Shown here: piece after piece, positions 1 to 8,582 of the stretch
How positions within the stretch are numbered: the first letter of the stretch is position 1
How the letters are laid out: each line of letters opens with the position of its first letter
DNA from: an uncultured Acidobacteriaceae bacterium
GTDB taxonomy: Bacteria; Acidobacteriota; Terriglobia; Terriglobales; Acidobacteriaceae
Direction: 5' to 3'
DNA length: 64,000 bases
NCBI GenBank assembly: GCA_937879855.1
Contig: CALFMO010000032.1
Span: forward strand, 62,001 to 126,000
Notes under the pieces: generated by a model
What the model saw: the letters and a program-made list of their open reading frames with translations, nothing else
What the model was told of the DNA's origin: nothing
Databases searched by the model: none
Translations under genes and position numbers: made by a program

Positions 1-487
1 TTTTCTTCACATATTTAAAACTACGATGCACGCCGGAAGTGATATCCCGCAAAAATGCCAACGGGCTTCGCCTCCTCCTTTCGCTGGCTCCAATTTCCTC
101 TGCCAACTTTTCAAGCTCAGGCGATGAGCGTGCAAAATGGCTGGGCATCAGCATGTCCCAGTAGTCCTTCTTTTCAAGAAGATCTTCCAATTCTTGCCAC
201 ACTTCGTACTCCAAGTCTTCGGGGATCGAGGGCTGGGCTTCGATATTCACCAGCGCGTCGGAAATGATAGTGAGCTGGCCGTGCCGCGGAGGCAGGTCGA
301 AGTGATGAACCAGATTGCCGTATGAATCCGTGTAGCCAAAAATGCGGGCGCGCGGGTTTACCGACAACTGGAAGACAAAGCACCTCTGATTGCCCTCGCT
401 TCTGGGATGCATACGGACTTCCATCATGCTCTGCCAGACTGGGCGGCTGTAGCGATAGCACGTGAAGTGGCGAATGGCGTAGAACAT
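1..487 (-). CDS. Transglutaminase-like protein, N-terminal part (runs off window)
   Basis: The minus-strand frame starts with ATG at 487, directly after the TGA of the alpha-E gene (stop and start abut), and is still open at base 1. About 162 residues are visible, starting MFYAIRHFTCYRYSRPVWQS. The text with FGYTDSYGNLVHHFDLPPRH followed by LTIISDALVNIE is typical of the bacterial transglutaminase N-terminal beta region; the catalytic Cys-His-Asp core should lie outside the window. Such proteins regularly sit with alpha-E and circularly permuted ATP-grasp genes, as here, so it is read as the third gene of that minus-strand operon. The substrate is unknown. I am confident of the family from its N-terminal pattern and neighbours, but the active site cannot be checked. 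Confidence 0.8.
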   Translation of the reverse strand, partial: MFYAIRHFTCYRYSRPVWQSMMEVRMHPRSEGNQRCFVFQLSVNPRARIFGYTDSYGNLVHHFDLPPRHGQLTIISDALVNIEAQPSIPEDLEYEVWQELEDLLEKKDYWDMLMPSHFARSSPELEKLAEEIGASERRRRSPLAFLRDITSGVHRSFKYVKK

Positions 488-1420
488 TCAGTTTTGAAAG
501 GCAACTTCGATCGGATATTCGATATAAAGTTCGTGTACAGCTGCGTGCAATTCGCTACATTGATCAATGATTGCAGCGAGGTATTGGTGCAACCCGCCGA
601 TGATTTCATCGATTCGAGCATATGTGACCTTTGAGCGCAGGCGCCCCATCAATCGTTCGACGTTGTCCGTCCTGCGACTCAAGGAAAGGTCGCTAATTCC
701 CGTCAAGGCCTCGTACATACGATCCACTGAGTAGCGAACGGAATAGGGAAACTCAGCTTTCAACAGCAGAAAATTCGCGATTCGTTCTGAGCGAAGTTCA
801 GCGGTGCAGGCCTTGCAATAGGCTTCAAAGGCGGCGCAGCTGCTCAACAGGCCCACCCAATCCAGATCGTCCGGATGCTTGCCGATATCGAAGTAAGCGT
901 CGAGCATCACGCAGAGATTGCAGGCTCGCTCAATATATTTGCCTAGCTGGATAAAATGCCAGGCTTCGTCGTGATTCATGGTTGCGGCGGCGATGCCGTT
1001 AAACCTGTAAGAGCCTTCGCGAACCAGGGTTACTACCCGCATCGCTTCAGCGTCATCATTGGGCTCAAGATCAATGCCGGTAACGTCGTGAAAAAGCCGA
1101 TTGAGGTGTTCCCACATCTCGGAGCTGATTTCCTCGCGAACCTGCCGCGCGTTTTCGCGGGCAGCTTTAATGCACTTCACAACGGAAAACGATCCCTCCA
1201 TGTCTGCGACCAGCAAGAAGAGAGCATGCTGGGGATCGACCTTGTTAGAAGCTACACCAGGAGCCAGCGAGGAGACCGCGTGAAACCAACGCTCCTCTGT
1301 GGAAAACTTCGCCGGATTCAAGATCAGGCCGTAAGTCGCCTTTAAAACGCGCGAGGCGTTATCCGCGCGCTCAAAATATCGGCTCATCCAGTAAAGGCAG
1401 TCGGCTACGCGGGAAAGCAT
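488..1420 (-). CDS. Alpha-E domain protein (DUF403)
   Basis: This 310-residue protein opens MLSRVADCLYWMSRYFERAD, the hallmark start of alpha-E (DUF403) proteins, and its length matches the family. It is all-helical in appearance, with no signal peptide or membrane segment. The family has no proven activity; comparative genomics places it with circularly permuted ATP-grasp, transglutaminase-like peptidases and the Anbu proteasome homologue in a predicted peptide-ligation or tagging system. Here it lies 47 bases after the ATP-grasp gene and abuts the transglutaminase gene, so co-transcription is likely. No internal lesion was seen. Confidence 0.9.
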   Translation of the reverse strand: MLSRVADCLYWMSRYFERADNASRVLKATYGLILNPAKFSTEERWFHAVSSLAPGVASNKVDPQHALFLLVADMEGSFSVVKCIKAARENARQVREEISSEMWEHLNRLFHDVTGIDLEPNDDAEAMRVVTLVREGSYRFNGIAAATMNHDEAWHFIQLGKYIERACNLCVMLDAYFDIGKHPDDLDWVGLLSSCAAFEAYCKACTAELRSERIANFLLLKAEFPYSVRYSVDRMYEALTGISDLSLSRRTDNVERLMGRLRSKVTYARIDEIIGGLHQYLAAIIDQCSELHAAVHELYIEYPIEVAFQN

Positions 1421-1467
1421 AAGATTGGAAAACCGGTATTCCTCATCTCAATCCGACCTTCACCAGC

Positions 1468-2940
1468 TCAGTTCTGCAAGACCCAGGTATCCTTCGAGCC
1501 GCCTCCTTGAGAGGAATTCACCACCAGCGAACCCTTTCGCAACGCCACTCGGGTCAGTCCGCCGGGCACGATTGTGATTTCTTCGCCGTAAAGAATATAG
1601 GGACGCAGATCGACATGGCGTGGCTCAATGATTCCGTCTACCAAGCAGGGGGCGGTTGAAAGATTGATGGTCGGTTGAGCGATGTAATTTCGCGGTTCAG
1701 CGTAGATCTTTTGACGAAATTCGGAGCGCTGCTGTTCGCTGCTATGTGGGCCGATCAGCATTCCATAACCGCCGGATTCACCCACGGCCTTCACGACGTA
1801 CTCCTCCAACTTCTGGCAGACGTGGTCCCGCTGCCCGCGATCGGACATCAATAAAGTTTCGACGTTTTCCAGAATCGGATCTTGATCAAGATAGTAGCGA
1901 ATGATTTTGGGAACAAAAGCGTAGATCGCTTTATCGTCAGCAACGCCCGTCCCTAGGGCATTGGCTAAGCCTACGTTTCCGGCACGGTAAGCGTTGAAAA
2001 GGCCAACCGCACCCAAGGTGGATCCAGTTCCAAAAACCAGAGGATCGAGATAATCGTCGTCGATTCGCCGGTAGATCACATCTACGCGTTGCAAACCGAA
2101 GGTCGTCCTCATGTAGACGATATTGTCGTGCACCACCAGATCTCGCCCTTCGACGAGTTCGATTCCCATCTGCCGGGCCAGGTAGGTGTGTTCAAAGTAA
2201 GCGGAATTGTAGGATCCGGGAGTGAGTAAAACGACCGTTGGTTCGGGACGGCCTTCTGGAGCGAAAGATCGCAATGTGGAAAGAAGCGCCTGACTGTACT
2301 GCTCGATTGGCCGCACTCCACACTTCTGAAACAAAGACGGGAATATTTGCTTCATAACCCGGCGGCTGGTGAGCATGTAAGAGACGCCGCTGGGAACCCG
2401 AAGATTGTCCTCTAGAACCACGAAGTTTCCTTCGGGATTTCGAATCAGATCAGTGCCGACCACGGTGATGTAGACGTCGCGCGGGACTTTCACATTGCGC
2501 ATCTCCCGGCGGTAATGTTTGCAGGTGTAGACGATGCTGCCCGGGACGACGCCGTCTTCGATGATCTTGCCTTCGTGGTAGACGTCTTTGAGAAATAGAT
2601 TCAGCGCCGTGATGCGCTGCGCTGTTTGCTGCGCTGCAACTCGTCCCGCCCCAGATTCAGGAGCAGGTTGTGCAGGTGAGGCCGCGCTCAATCGTTTCCC
2701 ATTCGGCGGCCGTGATGATCCTGGGGAGCAGATCGTGAGGAAAGATTCGCTCCGTGCCCTTGTCGTTCCCATAAACGGTGAACGTAATGCCTTGATTGAA
2801 GAAAGACTGGTCCGCCTAGGGCGATACTGTTTTCGCGGATGGTCCACGGCGCTGAACATCTCGTCATAAGCGCCGTTCAGCTCATACCGGTAAAGGGCTT
2901 CGGCACCGCTGCGATCCGTTGTATCCGTTTCTGTAATCAT
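1468..2940 (-). CDS. Circularly permuted ATP-grasp protein with a scrambled N-terminal segment
   Basis: The frame is open for about 490 residues; ATG at 2940 (MITETDTTDRS) is preferred over one 27 bases upstream. From ITALNLFLKDVYHEGK onward it matches circularly permuted type-2 ATP-grasp enzymes (VPGSIVYTCKHYRREM, EDNLRVPSGVSYML, YGEEITIVPGGLTRVA). Such enzymes are predicted ATP-dependent carboxylate-amine ligases. Residues about 40-100 do not fit the family. The expected ADQSFFNQGITFTVYGNDKG...ITAAEWETIERGL text is present but in another frame (about 2813-2675), and the short segment that should precede it (LHNLLLNLGRDELQRSKQ) is found after it, about 2676-2622, in a third frame. The reading frame is restored afterwards. 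Either the gene is rearranged and probably impaired, or the assembly is wrong here. Confidence 0.8.
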   Translation of the reverse strand: MITETDTTDRSGAEALYRYELNGAYDEMFSAVDHPRKQYRPRRTSLSSIKALRSPFMGTTRARSESFLTICSPGSSRPPNGKRLSAASPAQPAPESGAGRVAAQQTAQRITALNLFLKDVYHEGKIIEDGVVPGSIVYTCKHYRREMRNVKVPRDVYITVVGTDLIRNPEGNFVVLEDNLRVPSGVSYMLTSRRVMKQIFPSLFQKCGVRPIEQYSQALLSTLRSFAPEGRPEPTVVLLTPGSYNSAYFEHTYLARQMGIELVEGRDLVVHDNIVYMRTTFGLQRVDVIYRRIDDDYLDPLVFGTGSTLGAVGLFNAYRAGNVGLANALGTGVADDKAIYAFVPKIIRYYLDQDPILENVETLLMSDRGQRDHVCQKLEEYVVKAVGESGGYGMLIGPHSSEQQRSEFRQKIYAEPRNYIAQPTINLSTAPCLVDGIIEPRHVDLRPYILYGEEITIVPGGLTRVALRKGSLVVNSSQGGGSKDTWVLQN

Positions 2941-3033
2941 AGTGACCCCGCCGACCCACGCCAGCATAGCTCACTGGCATTAGGAATTACGATTGGCGTT
3001 ATTGAAGAAACCGAGCAGAACGCCCGATCGACC

Positions 3034-3813
3034 CTAGGCTCTGGATCGAGCGACTTCTCTGACGCTTTGGACGGGGTTTTCGTTGCCTTCCGTCTGGAAT
3101 TCTATGTCGGGCAACTGCTCTACGGCCCTGCGAAGTGACTGTTCCCAGCTGGAATGGATCAGATTCAGGTCTCTGTCGCCAGCTGAGACGCGCCGGTAGC
3201 GCGTAATTTGCAGGCTATCTTTCTTATAAAGCAACAGGTCGAAGGGTGGTCCAACGGTCACATTAGAACGCATGGTTGCGTCCATGGATAGCAGGGCGTA
3301 CTTGGCCGCAACTTCCAGGGAGGTTGTCGGCTGGATACCCCGGTCGAGAACCGGCCGGCCGTACTTGCACTCACCGAGTTGCAGGTACAACGAATCCTCA
3401 GTAGCCGCCAGAGGATTTCCCTGGGGATAAATAAGATAAAGGCTAGGATCCTGCCCGCGAACCTGTCCTCCCAGCAGCAAATGAACATTAAAGCTGAAGG
3501 AGTCGCGCTCCAGCGACGCGCGGTCGATGTCTGAGACTCTGCGCACGCAGTCTCCCACGATGCGGGCGGCGTCATAGAGCGAACTTGCCTGGGCAAGTCC
3601 TCGTCCAGAATCGAAATCATCTCCCAGCAATGTGATTACGGATTGGCTGATGGAGAGGCTGCCGCTGGTTAGGATTACGAAAACTCTCTCGCCAGGCTGA
3701 ACAAACCGGTACATCTTGCGGCAAACATTGACTTGATCAAAACCCGCGTTGGTCCTCGAATCCGACGCCAGCACTAGACCTTCGCGTACCGCAATTCCCA
3801 AACAATATGTCAC
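3034..3813 (-). CDS. Anbu-type proteasome-like peptidase (COG3484)
   Basis: A longer frame exists, but GTG at 3813 is chosen: AGAGGA stands six bases upstream and the product then begins (M)TYCLGIAVREGLVLASDSRT, placing Thr directly after the initiator Met as needed for an N-terminal nucleophile hydrolase. The roughly 259-residue length and the DSRTNAG motif fit Anbu, the bacterial proteasome homologue related to HslV and 20S beta subunits. No ATPase partner gene is adjacent. It lies just upstream of the ATP-grasp, alpha-E and transglutaminase genes on the same strand and is divergent from a second transglutaminase. Its role in a peptide modification and cleavage system is inferred from the neighbourhood; its substrate is unknown. 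Confidence 0.85.
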   Translation of the reverse strand: MTYCLGIAVREGLVLASDSRTNAGFDQVNVCRKMYRFVQPGERVFVILTSGSLSISQSVITLLGDDFDSGRGLAQASSLYDAARIVGDCVRRVSDIDRASLERDSFSFNVHLLLGGQVRGQDPSLYLIYPQGNPLAATEDSLYLQLGECKYGRPVLDRGIQPTTSLEVAAKYALLSMDATMRSNVTVGPPFDLLLYKKDSLQITRYRRVSAGDRDLNLIHSSWEQSLRRAVEQLPDIEFQTEGNENPVQSVREVARSRA

Positions 3814-3968
3814 TTTGGTCCTCTGTTTGAACCTAAGGCATAATACACCGATCTCTCGTCCTGAATTTGTGATCCGGAGCAGCAAGAAAAATGTAAAACA
3901 TCTACCGTATTCCGTGGTAATTTCTGCATCTCACCCTGCGCGAGCGACACTAGGGATTTCCAACAAAC

Positions 3969-4792
3969 ATGCTGATTCGCCTTGGCTACGATATTCAATT
4001 TGACGTGATTGGGGAAGTCCCAATCGTGACCTTGCTCAATGTGCACGCCTCGCGCCAGAAGGATTTGCGGGAAGCCGACGAATTAAGTTCCGACCCTCTG
4101 GTCAAGATTGAGAACTACCAGGATCCTTTTGGAAATCACGCATGCCGCCTGCTGGCTCCGGCGGGCAAAATCCGCTTTCAGAATTCCACTCTCATTGAAG
4201 ACTCAGGACTGCCCGATATCGTGTGTCTGGATGCTCCCGAGACCCCGTGAACCAGCTACCGCCGGACGTTATGCCCTATCTTCTGAACAGCCGGTATTGC
4301 GAGGTAGATCTGTTATCGAACATGGCTGCGGAGTTGTTTTGGAATGCGCCAAGAGGGTGGGGGCGAGTTCAGGCGGTATGCGATTGGGTTCACAGCAAAG
4401 TGACCTTTGGATACGAATTCTCGAATCCCTTTCGCACCGCTCTTGGTGTATTTACGGAGCGCGTAGGCGTCTGCAGAGACTTCCAGCATCTGGCCATTAC
4501 GTTTGGCCGGGCGCTCAACATTCCCGCCCGCTACGCGACTGGATACCTGGGAGATATTGGAGTACCCCTCGCCCCCAGTCCGATGGACTTCAGCGCCTGG
4601 TTTGAAGTTTATCTGGGCGACCGCTGGTGGACGTTTGACGCCAGGCACAACGCTCGCCGCATTGGAAGAGTTCTAATGGCGACCGGGCGCGACGCAACGG
4701 ACTGCGCGATAACCATGTCATTCGGAAGAGCCCGCTTGATCTCCTTCCAGGTTACTTCTAATGAAGTTCAGGGTTCGTCGGGAGCCACCTGA
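3969..4792 (+). pseudogene. Transglutaminase-like cysteine peptidase, single-base frameshift
   Basis: Two overlapping frames make one family-length protein of about 274 residues. The first (MLIRLGYDIQFDVIGEVPIV to DIVCLDAPETP) stops at 4250; the second continues VNQLPPDVMPYLLNSRYCEV and carries the catalytic region, with Cys in ERVGVCRDFQHLA, His in WWTFDARHN and WFEVYLGDRWW. Restoring one G at about 4246-4248 (CCGTG to CCGGTG) joins them in frame. The gene diverges from the Anbu gene with about 155 bases between. The family is a transglutaminase-fold peptidase or cross-linker, cytoplasmic by appearance. Whether the lesion is real or a sequencing error cannot be decided here. Confidence 0.8.
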
Positions 4793-4887
4793 AAATAGTT
4801 CTGCTGTCACCGCATGCGGTTCACAGTTATTGGCATGACCTTTGTTGGGCGCTCCCACTGGGATGGGATTCCTAGTACGCAAATACC

Positions 4888-5049
4888 TTGAGGAAAACGA
4901 AAACCACGACGCCAGTGATCGAAACGTATAACCAAACAGGGAACGTCCAGCTTGCGATTCGCCAGAAGCGCAAACCCATGAAGGTTATTGCCGAAGCCAT
5001 CGTGTTGACCGACGAGCTCCGAGGAAATCCGCAGGTGCTCTCTGCCTAG
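4888..5049 (+). CDS. Possible small protein (53 aa), uncertain
   Basis: The stretch 4793-5169 has no clear gene except this frame from TTG 4888, ending MKVIAEAIVLTDELRGNPQV-LSA. The helical, charged C-terminus looks protein-like, but there is no good ribosome site and no recognised family. An antisense 132-residue frame (4807-5205) covers the same DNA and has no recognisable features. Confidence 0.22.
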   Translation: MRKTKTTTPVIETYNQTGNVQLAIRQKRKPMKVIAEAIVLTDELRGNPQVLSA

Positions 5050-5169
5050 CCGTTCGCCCGATACAGTCAAGGCGCTATTCTGTGGGGCTTGTTCGTCTCC
5101 GCTTTGAACACAGAGTTGCCGAGAATAAAAGCGTATGATGAGGTTGAACGTGCAGAGTTGGAACGTGCA

Positions 5170-5451
5170 ATGCCACCCCGCAGTTTTCCGCCGCCTCCTT
5201 CCCACCGTATCGCAATCCTAATGTCCGGAGCGGGCCGGTTCCTGCAGTGCAGAAACTGCGAACTAATCTTCGAATTTCCAGCTGGGGCCCACTTTGACGA
5301 GGTCGTGAAGCAGTTTGAATCTCAAGTGTGCCGCTCCTCGATTTCGAGCGGAAGAATGGAACTAGCAGCGGAAGAGATACCTGAGGGGCCAGGGCGGTTG
5401 ACCCGAAGAGGCAATCGCAAAGGGGCTGTAATTTCGACCTCGCATACGTGA
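5170..5451 (+). CDS. Small CxxC hypothetical protein
   Basis: Starting at ATG 5170 the product is about 93 residues: MPPRSFPPPPSHRIAILMSG, then RFLQCRNCELIFEFPAGAHF and KQFESQVC. The paired Cys in CRNC plus a downstream Cys suggest a half-zinc-ribbon fold of the kind seen in several short proteins of this window (41772, 52929, 56506). No function can be given. The tail after about residue 70 is low-complexity and may be translated by chance. No strong Shine-Dalgarno precedes the ATG. Confidence 0.45.
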   Translation: MPPRSFPPPPSHRIAILMSGAGRFLQCRNCELIFEFPAGAHFDEVVKQFESQVCRSSISSGRMELAAEEIPEGPGRLTRRGNRKGAVISTSHT

Positions 5452-5750
5452 TCGGCGCATCCCGTCGTTCCTGCCTAAACAAATCCCACAGACGCCCCGC
5501 GATTCGGTGCAACTCGCGGCCCTTGCCGTCGACATCGCGACCTTCCTTTCATTGTGACCAGGCTCCTTTAGGCGTGAGGCGACTGCGTGGACAGGCTCGT
5601 CGGTGACCAGCCGAACTGCAAACCGTTCGCTCGCAGCGCCCAGCAATCGCTGCGCCCTTCCCCGATGCGAAATTACGGCCACGAGTGACCAGTGGTTCAA
5701 GCCTGAATGCATTGCCTATTACACGGACCCTAGCCTCGCTAATGAAGACT

Positions 5751-6719
5751 TCAGTGGAACGCTACAGCACTGATGGTACAGTCTGAGCAGTGGTCGCGAT
5801 AGAACGTCCTCAGCTCCTGCTCCGCGGTGGTCTTCAGGCGAGCCGCGTCCGCGTGCGCTTCCGTCCGTTCGAGCAAGCGCAAGTAGGCGATGTCAGCCTG
5901 CAAGTAACGCGGATGCTGTCGCCCGAGTGTGCGATCAAGGATGGCAAGGCCGCGCTGCATCTCAGCCAGAGCGCTGGCTGTTTGTCCCTGTTCTGCCTTT
6001 ATATTCCCGACAAGAATGTAGCCCCATCCGGTGGATGCATGTTCTTCCCCGTGCCGCCGCTGCCACAGACTCAGCGAGAGCTGGTAGCTGGATAACGACC
6101 CCGAAAGATCGCCCTGCAGTTGCGCGAGCCAACCTTGCATGGAAGATATTGCCGCGAGGTTGTCGTCATCCAGGGCCCTCGCTAAAGTCTCCTCCCTCCT
6201 TGCCTGCTCTAAATATTTTCTTCCGTTTCGAATCCGCCGCTGACCGAGGGCAAGGCCTGCCAGATCACTGCAAGCGATCGCCGTTCCTTCGTGGTCCCCG
6301 ATCTTTTTGTAGAGGTGAAGAGTCTTCTCTTTTATCCGGACTGCGAGATCCGCGTGCCCCATTGCCAGATAAAGGCCTCCAAGATCGTCCAAGGCCATCG
6401 CGTAATCCTTGATGTGATTCGGCAATTTCTCCAGTGTGTGAATCGCGCTTTCATAGGCCCGCTGCGCGTCAGCGAAGTCTGCCCAATCCTCATAGGCAAG
6501 CGCCAAAATGTTCCATGCCTTGCCAGTGTCGGGCGCATTCAAGGAGCCAGAATCGAGAAGGGCCTGAACGGCTGCGATCGATTGTTTTATTTGCCCATCT
6601 CGTTCCAGAGCGAACGCTTCGGCAAGCCGTGGACCTGGGTCTGTTTGAGCTGCCTGCAGGTGAGCAGCCGCCACTATTACAGCCATTACAGTCGAAAGAT
6701 ATGCCTTGCTCAAGCTCAT
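5751..6719 (-). CDS. Secreted or periplasmic tetratricopeptide-repeat protein
   Basis: The 322-residue protein begins with a signal peptide (MSLSKAYLSTVMAVIVAAAH ... LQA) after a GGGGGA ribosome site. The rest is built of helical TPR-like units, e.g. GKAWNILALAYEDWADFADA, LDDLGGLYLAMGHADLAVRI and GWGYILVGNIKAEQGQTASA. TPR arrays are scaffolds for protein contacts; no catalytic domain is present. Two Cys near the C-terminus (DHCSDCTIS) could form a disulphide or bind metal after export. No neighbour reveals its partner. The stretch 5452-5750 between it and the previous gene shows no supportable gene. Confidence 0.7.
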   Translation of the reverse strand: MSLSKAYLSTVMAVIVAAAHLQAAQTDPGPRLAEAFALERDGQIKQSIAAVQALLDSGSLNAPDTGKAWNILALAYEDWADFADAQRAYESAIHTLEKLPNHIKDYAMALDDLGGLYLAMGHADLAVRIKEKTLHLYKKIGDHEGTAIACSDLAGLALGQRRIRNGRKYLEQARREETLARALDDDNLAAISSMQGWLAQLQGDLSGSLSSYQLSLSLWQRRHGEEHASTGWGYILVGNIKAEQGQTASALAEMQRGLAILDRTLGRQHPRYLQADIAYLRLLERTEAHADAARLKTTAEQELRTFYRDHCSDCTISAVAFH

Positions 6720-6972
6720 TGGTCCCCCGTCGTGCTCGGAAAATGAAGAACTAACAACCCACCAACACTGTCTTTGAGTTGTGAGATTGAACGACGGAGT
6801 CCTTGGTATACTGTTTGCCCAAACTTGGGGCGGATTAAAGTGCCTCGTGGAACTTAGTTGTGCAGTGTCGCACTTCTGCGCTAGGAGTCCAATGCAATAA
6901 ATCTATTGATTTCAATCAAGCTTTTACTGATAAGAACCCAAAACGCAACATGACATCCCTGCCATAGGTCCG

Positions 6973-7207
6973 TCATGGATTCGTCACTACTCGGCGATTC
7001 AAGATCAAACGCAGCGAAGTGGAAATCGCAGCGATGCCGACGACGATCAGGTTGGCGACGACCATCGGTGCCGAATGGATCGCCACTCCGTATAGCACCC
7101 AGGGAGGCAGCCGCAGCCTGAATTCTGCGTAGCGTTGCCGCCTCTTTGAAGAAGTACGAACTCGAGAAGACTGCTGTCGCACTCCAGCCAATCACGTTAA
7201 GCCACAC
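6973..7207 (-). pseudogene. Small membrane protein (YgjV/SemiSWEET-like size), frameshifted
   Basis: A GTG at 7207 follows a strong AGGAGG (eight-base spacing). The first frame reads VWLNVIGWSATAVFSSSYFF then KEAATLRRIQAAAA; the neighbouring frame continues LYGVAIHSAPMVVANLIVVG then IAAISTSLRLILNRR, ending at 6973. Together they give a plausible 78-residue protein with two or three membrane helices, resembling small bacterial PQ-loop-sized inner membrane proteins. A one-base loss near 7107 splits it. It follows the HAD phosphatase gene by about 25 bases and was probably co-transcribed with it. The family assignment is tentative. Confidence 0.55.
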
Positions 7208-7231
7208 TCGGAAATCCTCCTGAATCCCTAC

Positions 7232-8035
7232 TCAAGCGTTCGCTGCAATCGTCAGCGAATCCGTACGCGTTTTTCCCCACTCCTGAAGAACAAATCCTTG
7301 GGACTCAAACACGGTTCGAATCCGTACAGGATCGTATCCAGCGATCTCCTCCAGGATCGGCACGAGCACGCAGAGAGCATCGTCGCTTAGTACAGTGCGC
7401 TTTGCAATGTCATTGAGGTGTTTGTTCTCGGAGACCGCGATCGTCAATCCGTCCAGCCGGTTGACGTGCAGCATCACGTGGACGTCCGAACTGCCGTCGC
7501 CGACATACACCAAACGATCGTGACCCACTCCCGCGCGACTGCGCAGCTCTTCAAGCACCGCAACCTTGCCGTAACCCGCAGGCGCGCGAACAATGGACTG
7601 AATCTCGCCTGTATCCGAAGCATAGCGAAATCGCGTTCCATGAATGTGATTTTCGGGAACGATGCCGGCCAACGCTGATTGAATGACTTCCTCTGGCGCA
7701 GACGAGAGTACGTGACAACAGAACTGGAAGCCCTCCAGATTCTCAAGAGACCGCAAGAGCAACTCGACGTTTGCCTTCAGACGAACTCGCTTGCCCACTT
7801 CGATCAGGTGCTCCTTACGAACACAGCGAAACTCTGGGTCATGGAGCAGGAGATATGCGAGCTCTCCACCTTGCTGCACAAGATGAATGTCCGATAGGCC
7901 GGCGACTCGCTGTCGGAAGTGTGAGTTTCCGAGCATCTCACTCAGCACAACGCCCGAATCCTTGTGACTCAGCGTCTGATCGAAGTCGCTGATCAGCAAA
8001 AATTCCCGCCTCCGTCTCGATAAACTGGTCAACAT
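7232..8035 (-). CDS. HAD-superfamily phosphatase (phosphoserine phosphatase-like)
   Basis: ATG 8035 is preferred over an in-frame start 15 bases upstream because AGGAGG lies five bases before it. The roughly 267-residue product has HAD motif I (LISDFDQTLSHKDSG, nucleophile and acid Asp), motif II Ser in CHVLSSAPEEVIQ, and motif III/IV LVYVGDGSSDVHVM. The helical insert after motif I suggests a C1-capped enzyme of the phosphoserine phosphatase type acting on a small phosphorylated metabolite in the cytoplasm. The exact substrate cannot be told. A frameshifted small membrane protein follows on the same strand. Confidence 0.85.
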   Translation of the reverse strand: MLTSLSRRRREFLLISDFDQTLSHKDSGVVLSEMLGNSHFRQRVAGLSDIHLVQQGGELAYLLLHDPEFRCVRKEHLIEVGKRVRLKANVELLLRSLENLEGFQFCCHVLSSAPEEVIQSALAGIVPENHIHGTRFRYASDTGEIQSIVRAPAGYGKVAVLEELRSRAGVGHDRLVYVGDGSSDVHVMLHVNRLDGLTIAVSENKHLNDIAKRTVLSDDALCVLVPILEEIAGYDPVRIRTVFESQGFVLQEWGKTRTDSLTIAANA

Positions 8036-8582
8036 GTCAACCTCCTGCACCGCCGGATCCGATGTCGATACAAACTTTCAGATTTCGTTTGGAGAACAAC
8101 GAGGTTAGGAGTTCGCCCCGCCGCTACGAGCGGCAGACAAATATCTACTTCGCGAAAACCGGCGGCGGAGCAGGATGCGAAGTAAGTTCAGCATGAACGA
8201 AGTTGGAGCCCGAGTCCAATGGAAAGAATTTATGGGAGTGATTCACGCGCGGGCATGACCAAGGTAACATCCCGGGCGGACAGATTGCTCCGATGAACTC
8301 GGCGTTACCCCGAACTCGAGTTGATTTATGTGGTCTGATGACCAGCCAAATTTCCGCACTTCGGGCTGGTGACGTACGAGCACACAATGCGATCCGGCGA
8401 ACCGAAGAATTATACGGTCCTTGAGTGCGACGTTCGCCTGACCTCGGGAACTGATACGCGAAGGAATGCCCCAGTTGGCTGCCCTTGGCCGCTTTTTCCA
8501 GAAGATCCGCCTTTCCACAAATCAGCGAGAATGCCAGTCGGAAGTCGGAATGGCAACTGACCGAGCGGGCTCCGATATGCCC
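8036..8582. other. Intergenic stretch, no supported gene
   Basis: Only short frames (80-91 residues on the minus strand) without recognisable motifs are open here. It lies between a phosphatase gene and a decayed gene and may be the worn remainder of earlier coding DNA; nothing specific can be supported. Confidence 0.4.

Noticed and set aside
4807..5205. 132-residue minus-strand frame
   Set aside because: No motif, no ribosome site and irregular composition; it overlaps better plus-strand candidates.
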